IMG/VR virus record: IMGVR_UViG_3300048839_000493
Coordinates: 1-50,770 of that record
Source of the DNA: a virus
Strand: one strand, 5' to 3'
DNA length: 50,770 bases
In this document: positions 25,451 through 32,078 of the stretch, piece by piece
How the letters are laid out: the number at the start of each line of letters is the position of its first letter
Position numbering within the stretch: the first letter of the stretch is position 1
Notes under the pieces: model-generated
The model's input: only the letters and a program-made list of their open reading frames with translations
Database searches by the model: none
What the model was told of the DNA's origin: nothing
Translations under genes and position numbers: made by a program

Positions 25451-25715
25451 CACGGATGTGGTCACGGTCCCCCGTGGGTTCATCTCTGACGGGGCATCGG
25501 TTCCGCGCCCGTTCTGGTGGTTCTGTCCCCCGCTTCGTGGGCCTCATGCCAGGGCCGCAGTGCTGCATGACCACCTGTGTGTTTTGGGCCAGGATCAGCG
25601 CCGGGCTGACCGGATCTTCCTGGAGGCGCTGGAGGCTTGCGGGGTTGGATGGTTTCGGAGGCGGGTGATGTTCAGGACTGTGAGTGTCTACCAGTGGATG
25701 AGGGGGCGATATTGA
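25371..25715 (+). CDS. DUF1353 protein
   Basis: A 114-residue protein of the DUF1353 family, common next to phage lysis genes. Typical features are VPRGFISDGASVPRPFWWF and ARAAVLHDHLCV, with conserved His/Asp that may bind metal. Function in phages is not established. GGAGGAAAAGG places the start at 25371, inside the end of the holin-like gene; the end overlaps the next TTG start. Confidence 0.8.
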   Translation: MFLTELNARHLPDGTIRLLTPLIWQTDTDVVTVPRGFISDGASVPRPFWWFCPPLRGPHARAAVLHDHLCVLGQDQRRADRIFLEALEACGVGWFRRRVMFRTVSVYQWMRGRY

Positions 25716-26860
25716 GCGAGCCATTGACCGACGCACAACAGAGAGCCTACGACGCATACCACCGACTCGGGAGCGAGACCAAAGCGGCCCGGGAACTCGG
25801 CATCAACCGAAACGGTCTGATCAAAACGCTTTGGTGGTGCGCTAAGAAGGGTTACCCGGTGAGCCATGACACGTTTTGCGAGCAGGCCCCGGTTGGCTTC
25901 GAGCTGCGGAAATCAACTCTCCAAGTCAACGCAGGCGGGGAGATCGTACAGCGGTGGGACCGGGTTTCGCCCATCGGGTACAGTGAGCAGCAGATAACGG
26001 ACCATCTCCGTTCCCGGATCCCTGCCGCTGCCCTGGATCTCCCGCGCCGTCCAACCAATGCCGGACTGATGCTGGAACTTTTGCTGTATGATTTACATCT
26101 CGGGTGCCATGCCTGGGCCAGGCAAACCGGCACAGCCTACGACACCAAGATTGCCCGGGCGCTCATGATCCGAGCAGCCGAGCGGATCTACTCCATGACC
26201 GGGCCTGTTGCCGAGTCAGTCATCGTCCTGGGCGGCGACAATCTCCATGCTGATAATCGAAACAACCAGACCGAGCGGTCCAGACATGCCCTTGACGTGG
26301 ACACTCGGTATCAGAGATCCATCGAGGCGATAACCGAGGGCATGACAACGGCCATCGAAACGGCGCTGTCCGTCTCCGGGGCCGTGACAGTCTATGTCCT
26401 GTCGGGTAATCACGACCACCACGCATCCATAGGGCTTGCCCTGATCCTGGCCGCATACTACCGCAACGAGCCACGTGTCACGATTGATACCAGCCCGAGC
26501 AAGCATCGGCTGCACGTTTTTGGAGGCAATGCGTTTCTGTATTCACATGGCGACACCGGCACGGAAAAGCGCCTTGCCGGGTACATGCTCCAGCGGATTA
26601 TCCAAGGAGGCATCACGGGTGTGGACCGTATGCTTGTTCGGCTTGGGCATCTGCACCAGCGGTCCCGGGCGATCATACCTGACATGACCGAGGAATCCGG
26701 GGTGGTCATTGAACGGTTTCCGACCTTGGCCGCGCCCGACTCGTTCGCGCATGAACAGGCATACGTCAACCAGCGGATGACCGTGGCGAATCTGTGGCAC
26801 AGGAAACACGGGTTGCGGAGCAGGATGGAGATAGGTGTTGGGGAATTGGTTGACAACTGA
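25712..26860 (+). CDS. HTH-metallophosphoesterase fusion
   Basis: A 382-residue protein. Residues 5-45 form a homeodomain-like HTH (RLGSETKAARELGINRNGLIKTL). The rest is a calcineurin-like metallophosphoesterase with its metal motifs in order: DLH (127-129), GGDN (174-177), GNHDH (232-236), SHGD (278-281) and GHLH (312-315). It is likely a DNA- or nucleotide-directed phosphodiesterase brought to DNA by the HTH. TTG at 25712 overlaps the DUF1353 stop and follows AGGGGG; GTG at 25693 is an alternative. Last gene of the late block. Confidence 0.85.
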   Translation: MSEPLTDAQQRAYDAYHRLGSETKAARELGINRNGLIKTLWWCAKKGYPVSHDTFCEQAPVGFELRKSTLQVNAGGEIVQRWDRVSPIGYSEQQITDHLRSRIPAAALDLPRRPTNAGLMLELLLYDLHLGCHAWARQTGTAYDTKIARALMIRAAERIYSMTGPVAESVIVLGGDNLHADNRNNQTERSRHALDVDTRYQRSIEAITEGMTTAIETALSVSGAVTVYVLSGNHDHHASIGLALILAAYYRNEPRVTIDTSPSKHRLHVFGGNAFLYSHGDTGTEKRLAGYMLQRIIQGGITGVDRMLVRLGHLHQRSRAIIPDMTEESGVVIERFPTLAAPDSFAHEQAYVNQRMTVANLWHRKHGLRSRMEIGVGELVDN

Positions 26861-26878
26861 TCGGATTTGTGAGATATT
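26850..26878 (+). promoter_or_regulatory. Promoter for the acidic ORF/ncRNA region
   Basis: TTGACA at 26850-26855, a 17-base spacer and GATATT at 26873-26878 give a sigma70-like promoter straddling the end of the metallophosphoesterase gene. It would start an independent transcript near 26885, just upstream of the structured leader. Confidence 0.55.
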
Positions 26879-26881
26879 ATA

Positions 26882-26894
26882 ATCAATAATTGAT
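26882..26894. promoter_or_regulatory. Palindromic operator-like site ATCAAT-A-ATTGAT
   Basis: A perfect 13-base inverted repeat centred on A26888, overlapping the expected transcription start of the 26850 promoter. This is the position of a classic repressor operator. The binding protein is unknown; the Cro-like protein at 37558 is one candidate. Confidence 0.45.
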
Positions 26895-26980
26895 CGTGCG
26901 GACTGTTCCCGGTAATGCGGTGCAAGCACGATCCCGCTTGAATGGCCGTGCACGGCTCGCGTGGCCCCGGCGATACGGGG
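26892..26980 (+). ncRNA. Structured leader RNA with three hairpins
   Basis: The untranslated leader of the acidic ORF can form GATCGTGC (26892-26899) with GCACGATC (26926-26933), a 12-base palindrome GCCGTGCACGGC (26945-26956), and CCCCG-GCGATA-CGGGG (26965-26980). No riboswitch family was recognised. It may control translation of the following gene or be a stable RNA. Confidence 0.4.
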
Positions 26981-26998
26981 CAAGTTTGAAAGGCTGTG

Positions 26999-27232
26999 AT
27001 GAAAACATCAGAAAAATTGAATCGTTTGCTCAATCCGCAGTGCGTGTCAGATTGGCATATCTCGATCCCCATTGATGATATAGTCAATGATCCTGAGTGC
27101 ATACCCCTTATCAATGAGCTTGAGAATTGTTTTCCCATAAAGAGTATTATGGAAGATATTGCCAAGAACACGCACAATTCACCGCATGGGATTAGCGAGG
27201 CGATTGATGACAATTTTTTTGAGCTTTTTTGA
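26999..27232 (+). CDS. Acidic hypothetical protein (moron-like)
   Basis: A 77-residue, strongly acidic protein (about 14 Asp/Glu against 5 Lys/Arg) with no recognised family. Segments include IPIDDIVNDPECIPLINELEN and a C-terminal EAIDDNFFELF. Its base composition is more AT-rich than the flanking DNA. It has its own promoter and operator-like site upstream and a terminator downstream, lying between the late and accessory blocks. This autonomous layout is typical of a moron. Size and acidity would suit an anti-restriction or anti-CRISPR DNA mimic, but that is speculation. Confidence 0.55.
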   Translation: MKTSEKLNRLLNPQCVSDWHISIPIDDIVNDPECIPLINELENCFPIKSIMEDIAKNTHNSPHGISEAIDDNFFELF

Positions 27233-27239
27233 TAAACTC

Positions 27240-27567
27240 CCCACGCCTGCCAAGCCAAACGACGGCAAAAGCGGCGCACCCAGGGGACCATGCAAACCGG
27301 CCTGATCACCCGGGGACCATGGCGGCTGGCATCCGGTCTGCTCGCATAAGCCACGTTACGGCTGGCGGCCTCGCCACTATGTGGTTGGGGTCTGATGGCC
27401 CGCCCGGAGCCGTTAATCCGGGCATAATAAGCATGACGGCTTGCAACCGCATGTCCTCACAAGAGGCGTAACCGGGACCGCGCAAGTGCCCCGGCACAAA
27501 TTTATATCTCATCTGGCAGTCGAAAGACGTAAGGCCCGAAGGAGATGGCCCCGCCTTTGAGCGGGGC
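27240..27567 (+). ncRNA. Putative structured non-coding RNA (~330 nt)
   Basis: This gene-free, GC-rich stretch can form many local stems: GGCG-GCCT-CGCC, GCCCG with CGGGC, CCGGG with CCCGG, AGCCGT with ACGGCT, and GTC-GAAA-GAC. A near-repeat CACCC(A)GGGGACCATG occurs twice about 30 bases apart (27278 and 27307). It ends in an intrinsic terminator at 27548. Open frames on either strand here have no codon pattern or ribosome site. It may be a trans-acting RNA or an extended 3' UTR; no known family recognised. Confidence 0.4.
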
Positions 27568-27572
27568 TTTGT
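27548..27572 (+). terminator. Intrinsic terminator
   Basis: GCCCCGC (27548-27554), loop CTTTGA, GCGGGGC (27561-27567), then TTTGT. A seven-pair GC stem with a short T tract ends the acidic-ORF/ncRNA transcript. Confidence 0.65.
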
Positions 27573-27649
27573 CAACACTGCACGATAACATCCAAACCGT
27601 TACTGTTCAGTGACTTTGTGACAAGAAACCCATAAGTTTCCTATGGATT

Positions 27650-27844
27650 ATGAGCTTCAAAAACGAACAGATCGACCGGCTCAAACAACAACTTGCAGTC
27701 CATGGCAAACCATGGAAACGCCGGTACTCGTCGTGGTCCCGCAAGCTCGTGAAACGCTGGAAGTACAAACAGGAACGGGCCAGGATCAGGCAAGACCCGG
27801 AGGCTTTTACGTCTTACGGGGAGTATCGCGGGTGGGAGTGGTAA
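27650..27844 (+). CDS. Hypothetical basic protein
   Basis: A 64-residue Arg/Lys/Trp-rich protein (IDRLKQQLAVHGKPWKRRYS, then KLVKRWKYKQERARIRQDPE). No strong ribosome site; a small hairpin CCATA/TATGG sits just before the ATG. It is followed four bases later by another small gene. The basic charge suggests nucleic-acid binding. Function unknown. Confidence 0.5.
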   Translation: MSFKNEQIDRLKQQLAVHGKPWKRRYSSWSRKLVKRWKYKQERARIRQDPEAFTSYGEYRGWEW

Positions 27845-27847
27845 ACA

Positions 27848-28099
27848 ATGCTCTATATCGTGACAGCATACAGATACGGGGACACCGAGCGGCATAGTTA
27901 CCCGGTTGGGGTGTACTCAACAGTTGGTGGTGCAATCGGGGCGGCAACTGACGAAGAATACTCCCGTGGCGGGAAGTACTCGTGCCACATTGTCGAGGCC
28001 GAGTTGGATCGTGGAAGGTCTGCGCGGTTTGGTCCATGCCTGCATTCGTGGCGTGAGTTTCTTGGAATGTCGAAGCAGTACCCCAATATAGCAATGTGA
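27848..28099 (+). CDS. Hypothetical small protein
   Basis: An 83-residue protein beginning LYIVTAYRYGDTERHSYPVGVY, followed by an Ala/Gly helix (GGAIGAATDEEYSRGGKYSC). This pattern occurs in small uncharacterised phage proteins. It is the last + strand gene before the converging accessory block. Confidence 0.6.
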   Translation: MLYIVTAYRYGDTERHSYPVGVYSTVGGAIGAATDEEYSRGGKYSCHIVEAELDRGRSARFGPCLHSWREFLGMSKQYPNIAM

Positions 28100-28127
28100 T
28101 AACCCCAAAAATGGGGCGGTTGAAAAA

Positions 28128-28164
28128 CTTGTGGCTCATCGGATACGCTCCGGTGAGCCACAAG
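28128..28164. terminator. Bidirectional terminator between convergent blocks
   Basis: A 16-base inverted repeat (CTTGTGGCTCATCGGA with TCCGGTGAGCCACAAG, one G-T wobble) around a TACGC loop. On the - strand it is followed by a TTTTT run, and on the + strand by TGGTTTT. It separates the + strand genes from the end of the accessory operon. Confidence 0.8.
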
Positions 28165-28169
28165 TGGTT

Positions 28170-28448
28170 TTAAAACACAGGGTGAAGGACACTTTGCAAA
28201 TGGGCCTCTGCCGATTCCATTCTTTTGTTGAATCTTTGATTCCATCCATACAATTCGGATTTTAGATCATCTATTGTTCTGTATGCTGCGAGCAACTTGT
28301 CGTTGCTTTTTTCGAGTTTCGCAATACAGTCATTGCAGTAGTACGCGTCACCATGTCCGCTGATATGTACTGCGTGCTGAAACCGCTTGCCAACGATTGT
28401 TTGACATGCGTAACAGTGATGCACTCCGCAACTCTTGCAAGAACTCAT
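28170..28448 (-). CDS. Hypothetical zinc-binding protein
   Basis: A 92-residue protein with an N-terminal Cys-rich zinc site (SCKSCGVHHCYACQ, then YYCNDCIAKLE) followed by a helical, coiled C-terminus (LLAAYRTIDDLKSELYGWNQRFNKRMESAEAH). The ATG overlaps the stop of a 17-codon upstream ORF. Last gene of the accessory block; function unknown. Confidence 0.65.
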   Translation of the reverse strand: MSSCKSCGVHHCYACQTIVGKRFQHAVHISGHGDAYYCNDCIAKLEKSNDKLLAAYRTIDDLKSELYGWNQRFNKRMESAEAHLQSVLHPVF

Positions 28449-28498
28449 GTGCGGTTCAATCGATCCGCATGAAGCACATTCAAATCTGATTCAAGCAT
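28445..28498 (-). CDS. 17-residue leader ORF
   Basis: A 17-codon ORF (MLESDLNVLHADRLNRT) with a strong AAGGAAAAGAAC site upstream, ending in an ATGA overlap with the zinc-protein start. It probably serves to load ribosomes onto the next gene rather than make a functional peptide. The 79 bases before it contain a small CCCGG/CCGGG hairpin and no convincing gene. Confidence 0.4.
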   Translation of the reverse strand: MLESDLNVLHADRLNRT

Positions 28499-28577
28499 GT
28501 TCTTTTCCTTTATCTTTGTGTTATCACCACCCGGCCAATCCGGGATGGTTGCTGTCAAGGATGGTGGGCATTCAACA

Positions 28578-29129
28578 TTAACCCGGTTTACGCATAAGTC
28601 CGAAGTCACGTTTCTTGATTTTTGCCATGCGCCCGTCAGGATGGTGGAAAACGAGCCCCTCTATGTCCATGTTTGCAATCCATGCCCTTAACCCGTCGAA
28701 ATCTCTTGGGACACCATCGTATATATGGGCCTCTGCGTGTTTCTTCAGGTAGTGAATCGCAGTCCCTTCCGGATTCCCTTGAATCTTTGGTCCTACCAAT
28801 TCATATGTTCCATGCGGCAACCCTTGCCTGAGTGCCTCCAAATGATACCTGTCAGCCGGGTTGGAGGGGTCAACAGGAACCCACCCCACCCTCTTTCCTG
28901 TCACAGGGTCCGCCATTTCTTCCCTGAAGTCGGTTGGGATCTGCCCGCCAGGTTTGATTTCTCGGCGCTTGAAGTACCCATCTCCCGAGATCATACAACA
29001 TGTCCCGTCATACTTGCGGGTAGGGGCTCCCTCACAATCAAAGACCCATTGGCAAGCAGGGTTGGGTTCTCTGGTTACAAGTTTCCGGTTTTCTTCGTCC
29101 CTGATAAAAATGGTTGGAATTTTTTTCAT
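28578..29129 (-). CDS. RNA ligase, RLIG1/DUF5565-like
   Basis: A 183-residue nucleotidyltransferase-type ligase. Motif I is RKYDGT with the AMP-accepting Lys39; TYELVGPKIQGN (about 108-119) fits motif III. EGLVFHHPDGRMAKIKKRDFGL (157-178) covers motifs IV and V. The HPDGRMAKIKRRDFGL-type end is characteristic of the family that includes vertebrate RNA ligase 1 (C12orf29). It would join RNA 5'-phosphate and 3'-hydroxyl ends using ATP, possibly repairing RNAs cut by host defence nucleases. AAGGAAAA fixes the ATG at 29129; an in-frame TTG at 29153 is unlikely. Confidence 0.8.
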   Translation of the reverse strand: MKKIPTIFIRDEENRKLVTREPNPACQWVFDCEGAPTRKYDGTCCMISGDGYFKRREIKPGGQIPTDFREEMADPVTGKRVGWVPVDPSNPADRYHLEALRQGLPHGTYELVGPKIQGNPEGTAIHYLKKHAEAHIYDGVPRDFDGLRAWIANMDIEGLVFHHPDGRMAKIKKRDFGLMRKPG

Positions 29130-29162
29130 CTTTTGTTTTCCTTTTTTTGTCAAGAATCTGGG

Positions 29163-29249
29163 TCATCTCTCCGTCCACACCGCTACGAGCACAATGCACG
29201 CTCCATGCACAAGCCCAAGCAGATAGGCCATTGTCGTATTTTTAAGCAT
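29163..29249 (-). CDS. 28-residue hydrophobic micro-protein
   Basis: An ORF encoding MLKNTTMAYLLGLVHGACIV and ending LVAVWTER, a likely single transmembrane peptide. Its ATG overlaps the stop of the preceding 25-codon ORF (ATGCTTAA). It lies 33 bases upstream of the RNA ligase gene in a chain of coupled genes, which supports translation. Confidence 0.5.
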   Translation of the reverse strand: MLKNTTMAYLLGLVHGACIVLVAVWTER

Positions 29250-29319
29250 CAGCAAAAACGGCAACCACGACGAGCGCCATGGATATAACGATGAGCCATG
29301 CTGTTGGTTTGTGGATCAT
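29242..29319 (-). CDS. 25-residue membrane micro-protein
   Basis: Encodes MIHKPTAWLIVISMALVVVA plus VFADA, a short single-span hydrophobic peptide resembling phage-encoded membrane micro-proteins. The ATG overlaps the stop of the 86-residue membrane protein (ATGA). Function unknown. Confidence 0.5.
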   Translation of the reverse strand: MIHKPTAWLIVISMALVVVAVFADA

Positions 29320-29576
29320 CTCAACCACCCATCATTCAGGTGTTCAATCAGCTCATCCCGTGTCATCTTCTTGATTGACCTGTTGCCCTTATTTATGATG
29401 ATTGTGATTGCAACGAAAAACAAAAGCGCGTCCAGGCAGAACGATTGCCCGATCAATTTGTAGTTGAGATAAAAAGCTGACAAGATGCACGAGAAAGTGA
29501 ATACATCTGAGACAATGGATTCAAAAAGTGTCTCGTGCAGGACAATTATTTTTCGTGGTTCGTTTTCTGTGTTCAT
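29316..29576 (-). CDS. Two-TM hypothetical protein
   Basis: An 86-residue protein with two hydrophobic segments (VFTFSCILSAFYLNYKLIG and CLDALLFFVAITIIIN) and a charged C-terminus (KKMTRDELIEHLNDGW). Placed at the inner membrane. The ATG at 29576 follows GGAGGGGATGAG; an extended start would overlap the upstream ORF. Function unknown. Confidence 0.6.
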   Translation of the reverse strand: MNTENEPRKIIVLHETLFESIVSDVFTFSCILSAFYLNYKLIGQSFCLDALLFFVAITIIINKGNRSIKKMTRDELIEHLNDGWLR

Positions 29577-29701
29577 CTCATCCCCTCCATCCATCTATTC
29601 AACGCCACCATCAACCGCCGCGCACACGCAATCCACGCATGCGGCCACGGCAGGTCCATCGCGCAGAGTTCGCGGGCTCTATCGCGGGGCCAGGGGGTCA
29701 T
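29573..29701 (-). CDS. 42-residue hypothetical protein
   Basis: A small ORF rich in Trp, Arg and Ala (MTPWPRDRARELCAMDLPWP, continuing HAWIACARRLMVALNRWMEG), starting in the stop of the ASCH-like gene and ending in the start of the two-TM gene, both by ATGA overlap. The double coupling is the main evidence that it is expressed. Confidence 0.45.
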   Translation of the reverse strand: MTPWPRDRARELCAMDLPWPHAWIACARRLMVALNRWMEGMR

Positions 29702-30306
29702 CTCGTCACCTTTGCAAACTCGATGACCCACACCCACGGATTCGAGTCCCACGGGGCGCGGTCGAGGTTGATTTCATCCCACAAAAACGAGAACGCCGGT
29801 TTGTATATGCACCCTGTTTTGGCCGCAAGATGCCCTGCAAGACTGCCATCATTGATGGTGATTGGGTCTACGCCTTCGGCCTTTGCGTCTTTCTCGGAAA
29901 TCTCTTGCAACCGCTCAACCCTGACGTTGGTGATGCGGAGCCAGATCCGAGCGGCCTTTTTCGTCATAAACCATGGGGACCGCCATTTGTCCGTTGGTTT
30001 GCCGTATTCTCTCTCTCGCTTGTCCCCATCAGCCCGGTACAGGTATCCACCTGTTGCGGTTCCAAATTCTGTTTCATAGGCCCACACCTCTCGCACCCAA
30101 AGCCGATCACCTGGCTGGCCGTATGGGCAATCTTTTTGTGAAAGAAAACGCCCATCCTTGATTGGATCACGAGTGACCCCATTGAGATGAACAACCGGCA
30201 GTTCTCCATCCGGCTGTGGCTTCACGATCCGTCTCGTCTGCGTCTTTCGGCAATCGAGAATTGCGCGGACCATTGGTGTGCTGAAAATTATTGGGCTTTC
30301 CTTCAT
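29698..30306 (-). CDS. ASCH/PUA-like phage protein
   Basis: A 202-residue protein with the common phage pattern IIFSTPMVRAILDCRKTQTRR, then GDRLWVREVWAYE and a C-terminal WVWVIEFAKV. This resembles ASCH/PUA-type folds proposed to bind RNA or modified nucleotides. In phage genomes such genes are frequent in accessory blocks. Its neighbours include an RNA ligase, which would fit RNA metabolism, but no direct role is known. Confidence 0.65.
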   Translation of the reverse strand: MKESPIIFSTPMVRAILDCRKTQTRRIVKPQPDGELPVVHLNGVTRDPIKDGRFLSQKDCPYGQPGDRLWVREVWAYETEFGTATGGYLYRADGDKREREYGKPTDKWRSPWFMTKKAARIWLRITNVRVERLQEISEKDAKAEGVDPITINDGSLAGHLAAKTGCIYKPAFSFLWDEINLDRAPWDSNPWVWVIEFAKVTR

Positions 30307-30476
30307 GATTTCCCTCCCTCATGCGCCGCCCGGCGGCATTCAACAACCCAAGTCTCGTCTCGTGGCACAGCATATTCTTCGTCGTCAATGTCAACGATTG
30401 CCCAAGTTTTCGTTGCGGCAATCAAAAAACCCTCGCCGAAATCACAGCCGATTTTTTCTCCGATTTTGACTTTCAT
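30303..30476 (-). CDS. 57-residue hypothetical protein
   Basis: Encodes MKVKIGEKIGCDFGEGFLIA, then TKTWAIVDIDDEEYAVPRDE and ends ECRRAAHEGGKS. The beta-rich body and the ECxRAAHxG tail, shared with the 61-residue gene at 30846, mark a real family. Both ends overlap neighbours by ATGA. Confidence 0.55.
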   Translation of the reverse strand: MKVKIGEKIGCDFGEGFLIAATKTWAIVDIDDEEYAVPRDETWVVECRRAAHEGGKS

Positions 30477-30676
30477 ATCTCTATCTCCACATTTTCAAAT
30501 TTTTGTTCAAACTCATACAACTCTCTGACAAATTGTCGGGGATAATCTCCAGCTTTTTTATATAAAACCATGGCCCTTCCGCTATTGGCATTTGTAGCGT
30601 CTGTTACAATGTCCTGAACAATGTAAAAATCTCCTGTCTTTTTATTTCTCGCTACCGAGTCGATTTTAATCTTCAT
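30473..30676 (-). CDS. DUF1653-like small protein
   Basis: A 67-residue protein (FYIVQDIVTDATNANSGRAM, then VLYKKAGDYPRQFVRELYEFEQKF) with the compact beta-barrel pattern of DUF1653-type proteins (two-part, Y-x-V ... VxY ... R). Coupled to both neighbours. Function unknown. Confidence 0.55.
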   Translation of the reverse strand: MKIKIDSVARNKKTGDFYIVQDIVTDATNANSGRAMVLYKKAGDYPRQFVRELYEFEQKFENVEIEI

Positions 30677-30849
30677 TCCTTCCACTCCCATTCCATTTCT
30701 ATGGTTTCCGTCCGCTCGATCTTGACCAGGGCGCAGGGCATTCCGTGGTTTAGGCATGTCTGGAAAAGCTCCCTGGCTTCACGCTCGGTCGGAACGGATA
30801 TAACGCGCTTGCCGACCCTGGAATCCCATCTAACCTCGTATTCAATCAT
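30673..30849 (-). CDS. 58-residue hypothetical protein
   Basis: Short alpha/beta protein (MIEYEVRWDSRVGKRVISVP, then EREARELFQTCLNHGMPCAL) resembling a small regulatory or adaptor fold. Coupled upstream and downstream by ATGA. Not recognised. Confidence 0.5.
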   Translation of the reverse strand: MIEYEVRWDSRVGKRVISVPTEREARELFQTCLNHGMPCALVKIERTETIEMEWEWKE

Positions 30850-31031
30850 TGCTTTTCTCCCCCATGCGCCGCCCGGTGGCACTCGGCCCATCGTTCGGCT
30901 TCGTTGGTCTCATCGTTGAAACAACACATCAACACACACGCAATGGACCCTACCTTGGTTTCGTCGTCACGGTGGGGACAAAGCGTGACCGAGACGCCAC
31001 CATCACAGACGGTCTCATAGTAAATTTTCAT
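30846..31031 (-). CDS. 61-residue Cys-rich hypothetical protein
   Basis: A small protein with two Cys/His patches (VTLCPHRDD, CVLMCCFND) and the tail AECHRAAHGGEKQ, which is shared in altered form with the 57-residue gene at 30303. DNA in both tails is nearly identical over CATGCGCCGCCCGGyGGCA. Possibly zinc-binding. Confidence 0.5.
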   Translation of the reverse strand: MKIYYETVCDGGVSVTLCPHRDDETKVGSIACVLMCCFNDETNEAERWAECHRAAHGGEKQ

Positions 31032-31156
31032 TGCACGTTACCATCCTCCATCATCTTCCGGTAAGCAATCCCCCGGAGATCCTCGATAAGCTGCCGGATC
31101 TCGGACTCGGTCATCGTTGCGGCAATGTGCGCCTTGATTTCTTCAAGCGTTTGCAT
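31028..31156 (-). CDS. 42-residue helical hypothetical protein
   Basis: Encodes MQTLEEIKAHIAATMTESEI, then RQLIEDLRGIAYRKMMEDGN: almost entirely charged helix. AGGAGCCAGG precedes the ATG; its stop overlaps the next start. Confidence 0.45.
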   Translation of the reverse strand: MQTLEEIKAHIAATMTESEIRQLIEDLRGIAYRKMMEDGNVQ

Positions 31157-31301
31157 CCTGGCTCCTGCATACCAAATACTCACCTAAAACCTTTCCTGCC
31201 ACGGCACACCGCTTACACTCCGGCGAGCCGACCTTGACCGGGGTCCGGGGGTGGGACTTGGGGCAGCGGGTGCCGACGAGGCGAAGGGTGTAGCGCTTCA
31301 T
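31143..31301 (-). CDS. 52-residue basic Cys-pair protein
   Basis: A small basic protein (TLRLVGTRCPKSHPRTPVKV, then GSPECKRCAVAGK) with three or four Cys that could bind one zinc. GAGGAGG sits well before the ATG; the start overlaps the previous stop (ATGA) and the end overlaps the next ORF by 14 bases. Confidence 0.5.
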   Translation of the reverse strand: MKRYTLRLVGTRCPKSHPRTPVKVGSPECKRCAVAGKVLGEYLVCRSQDANA

Positions 31302-31621
31302 TTCTTCGCCTCCTCGATCATGCTCTTGAGTTTCACATCCAGCAGTTCAACAAAATTGGCCGGGATCTCGCCTTTCGTTATTGCAGGGACCGTGAGCATA
31401 GCAATGGCGGTTTTGGTACTGGGGGTTATTGCCTCCAACACTGCGCAAATAACAACTATGGTGAAACTAATTATAGATAATTTTTTGGCAAATTCACATT
31501 CTTCAATTTTCCAAAATAGTATTAAAAAAGTCGTGGCCATGACCCCGAGAATAATAACTCCAAAGAAAATGCCATTTAATTTATCCAATTGCATGATTAG
31601 ATACACCTGAAATGTTGTCAT
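31298..31621 (-). CDS. Two-TM hypothetical protein
   Basis: A 107-residue protein with two transmembrane helices (FFGVIILGVMATTFLILFW and LSIISFTIVVICAVLEAI) and the PSTKTAIAML motif followed by an amphipathic tail. This layout recurs in small phage inner-membrane proteins of unknown role. Coupled on both sides by ATGA. Confidence 0.65.
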   Translation of the reverse strand: MTTFQVYLIMQLDKLNGIFFGVIILGVMATTFLILFWKIEECEFAKKLSIISFTIVVICAVLEAITPSTKTAIAMLTVPAITKGEIPANFVELLDVKLKSMIEEAKK

Positions 31622-31962
31622 TCTTTTTCCTCCAGAATCGCAATGATGCGTTTGAGTTTGTCTGTTGTTATTTGTTCCCACTTTGCAGATTCAATTTTCC
31701 TGACAAAGATGCGCCTTTTGTGTTCTTCTCGAATGTGCTCTTTGTCTCCGGGGATCAGTTGTCTCAAGTACGGTTTGTGGAAGCCATAAGCGCCAACCTT
31801 CGTCCCTGAACTACGTGTAAATTTGTCGCCGTTTTTGAGTTGCAGTTGTGTCTTGAGAACCCTATTAATTGTTGCAATATACCTGGGTTCTGATCTATAC
31901 CCATGGGACTCAACAACCACATCATCCCCAACCTTCAGTTCTTGAAGCCAGTTTTCAGCCAT
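31618..31962 (-). CDS. Hypothetical protein with SH3-like beta region
   Basis: A 114-residue protein. The N-terminal 70 residues look like a small beta barrel (KVGDDVVVESHGYRSEPRYI, ATINRVLKTQLQLKNGDKFT). The C-terminus is a basic helix (REEHKRRIFVRKIESAKWEQITTDKLKR). It may bind nucleic acid. Not recognised. Confidence 0.6.
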   Translation of the reverse strand: MAENWLQELKVGDDVVVESHGYRSEPRYIATINRVLKTQLQLKNGDKFTRSSGTKVGAYGFHKPYLRQLIPGDKEHIREEHKRRIFVRKIESAKWEQITTDKLKRIIAILEEKE

Positions 31963-32078
31963 TGGAAAACATCTCCTTTTTGATGACACTGTTCGCATAA
32001 AAACACGATCCTCTTATACAGCGTCGCGTCCCGGATCTCACCCAGGTAGCGGCCACAGGCGGCGCAGTGGATTTTCAC
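31935..32078 (-). CDS. Com-like zinc-ribbon micro-protein
   Basis: A 47-residue protein (GTG start) with two Cys pairs: CAACGRYLG and CEQCHQKGD about 25 residues apart. The size and motif spacing resemble the Mu Com translational regulator family. The start overlaps the upstream stop (GTGA) and the end overlaps the next gene by 28 bases in another frame. Confidence 0.5.
   Translation of the reverse strand: MKIHCAACGRYLGEIRDATLYKRIVFLCEQCHQKGDVFQWLKTGFKN

Noticed and set aside
27390-27460. Possible group II intron domain V-like hairpin (GAGCCGT...ACGGCTT)
   Set aside because: The stem exists but the catalytic triad and D5 layout are absent and there is no reverse transcriptase in the window.
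27229-27471. 80-codon + strand frame and an overlapping - strand frame (27306-27578)
   Set aside because: No ribosome site, no recognisable protein pattern, and both fall in strongly foldable GC-rich DNA ending in a terminator.
28450-28475. Possible tRNA T-arm (GGTTCAATC)
   Set aside because: No acceptor stem, anticodon arm or CCA context around it; no tRNA gene was found in the window.
28524-28571. 15-codon - strand ORF after the RNA ligase
   Set aside because: No ribosome site and no coupling overlap, unlike the accepted micro-ORFs.
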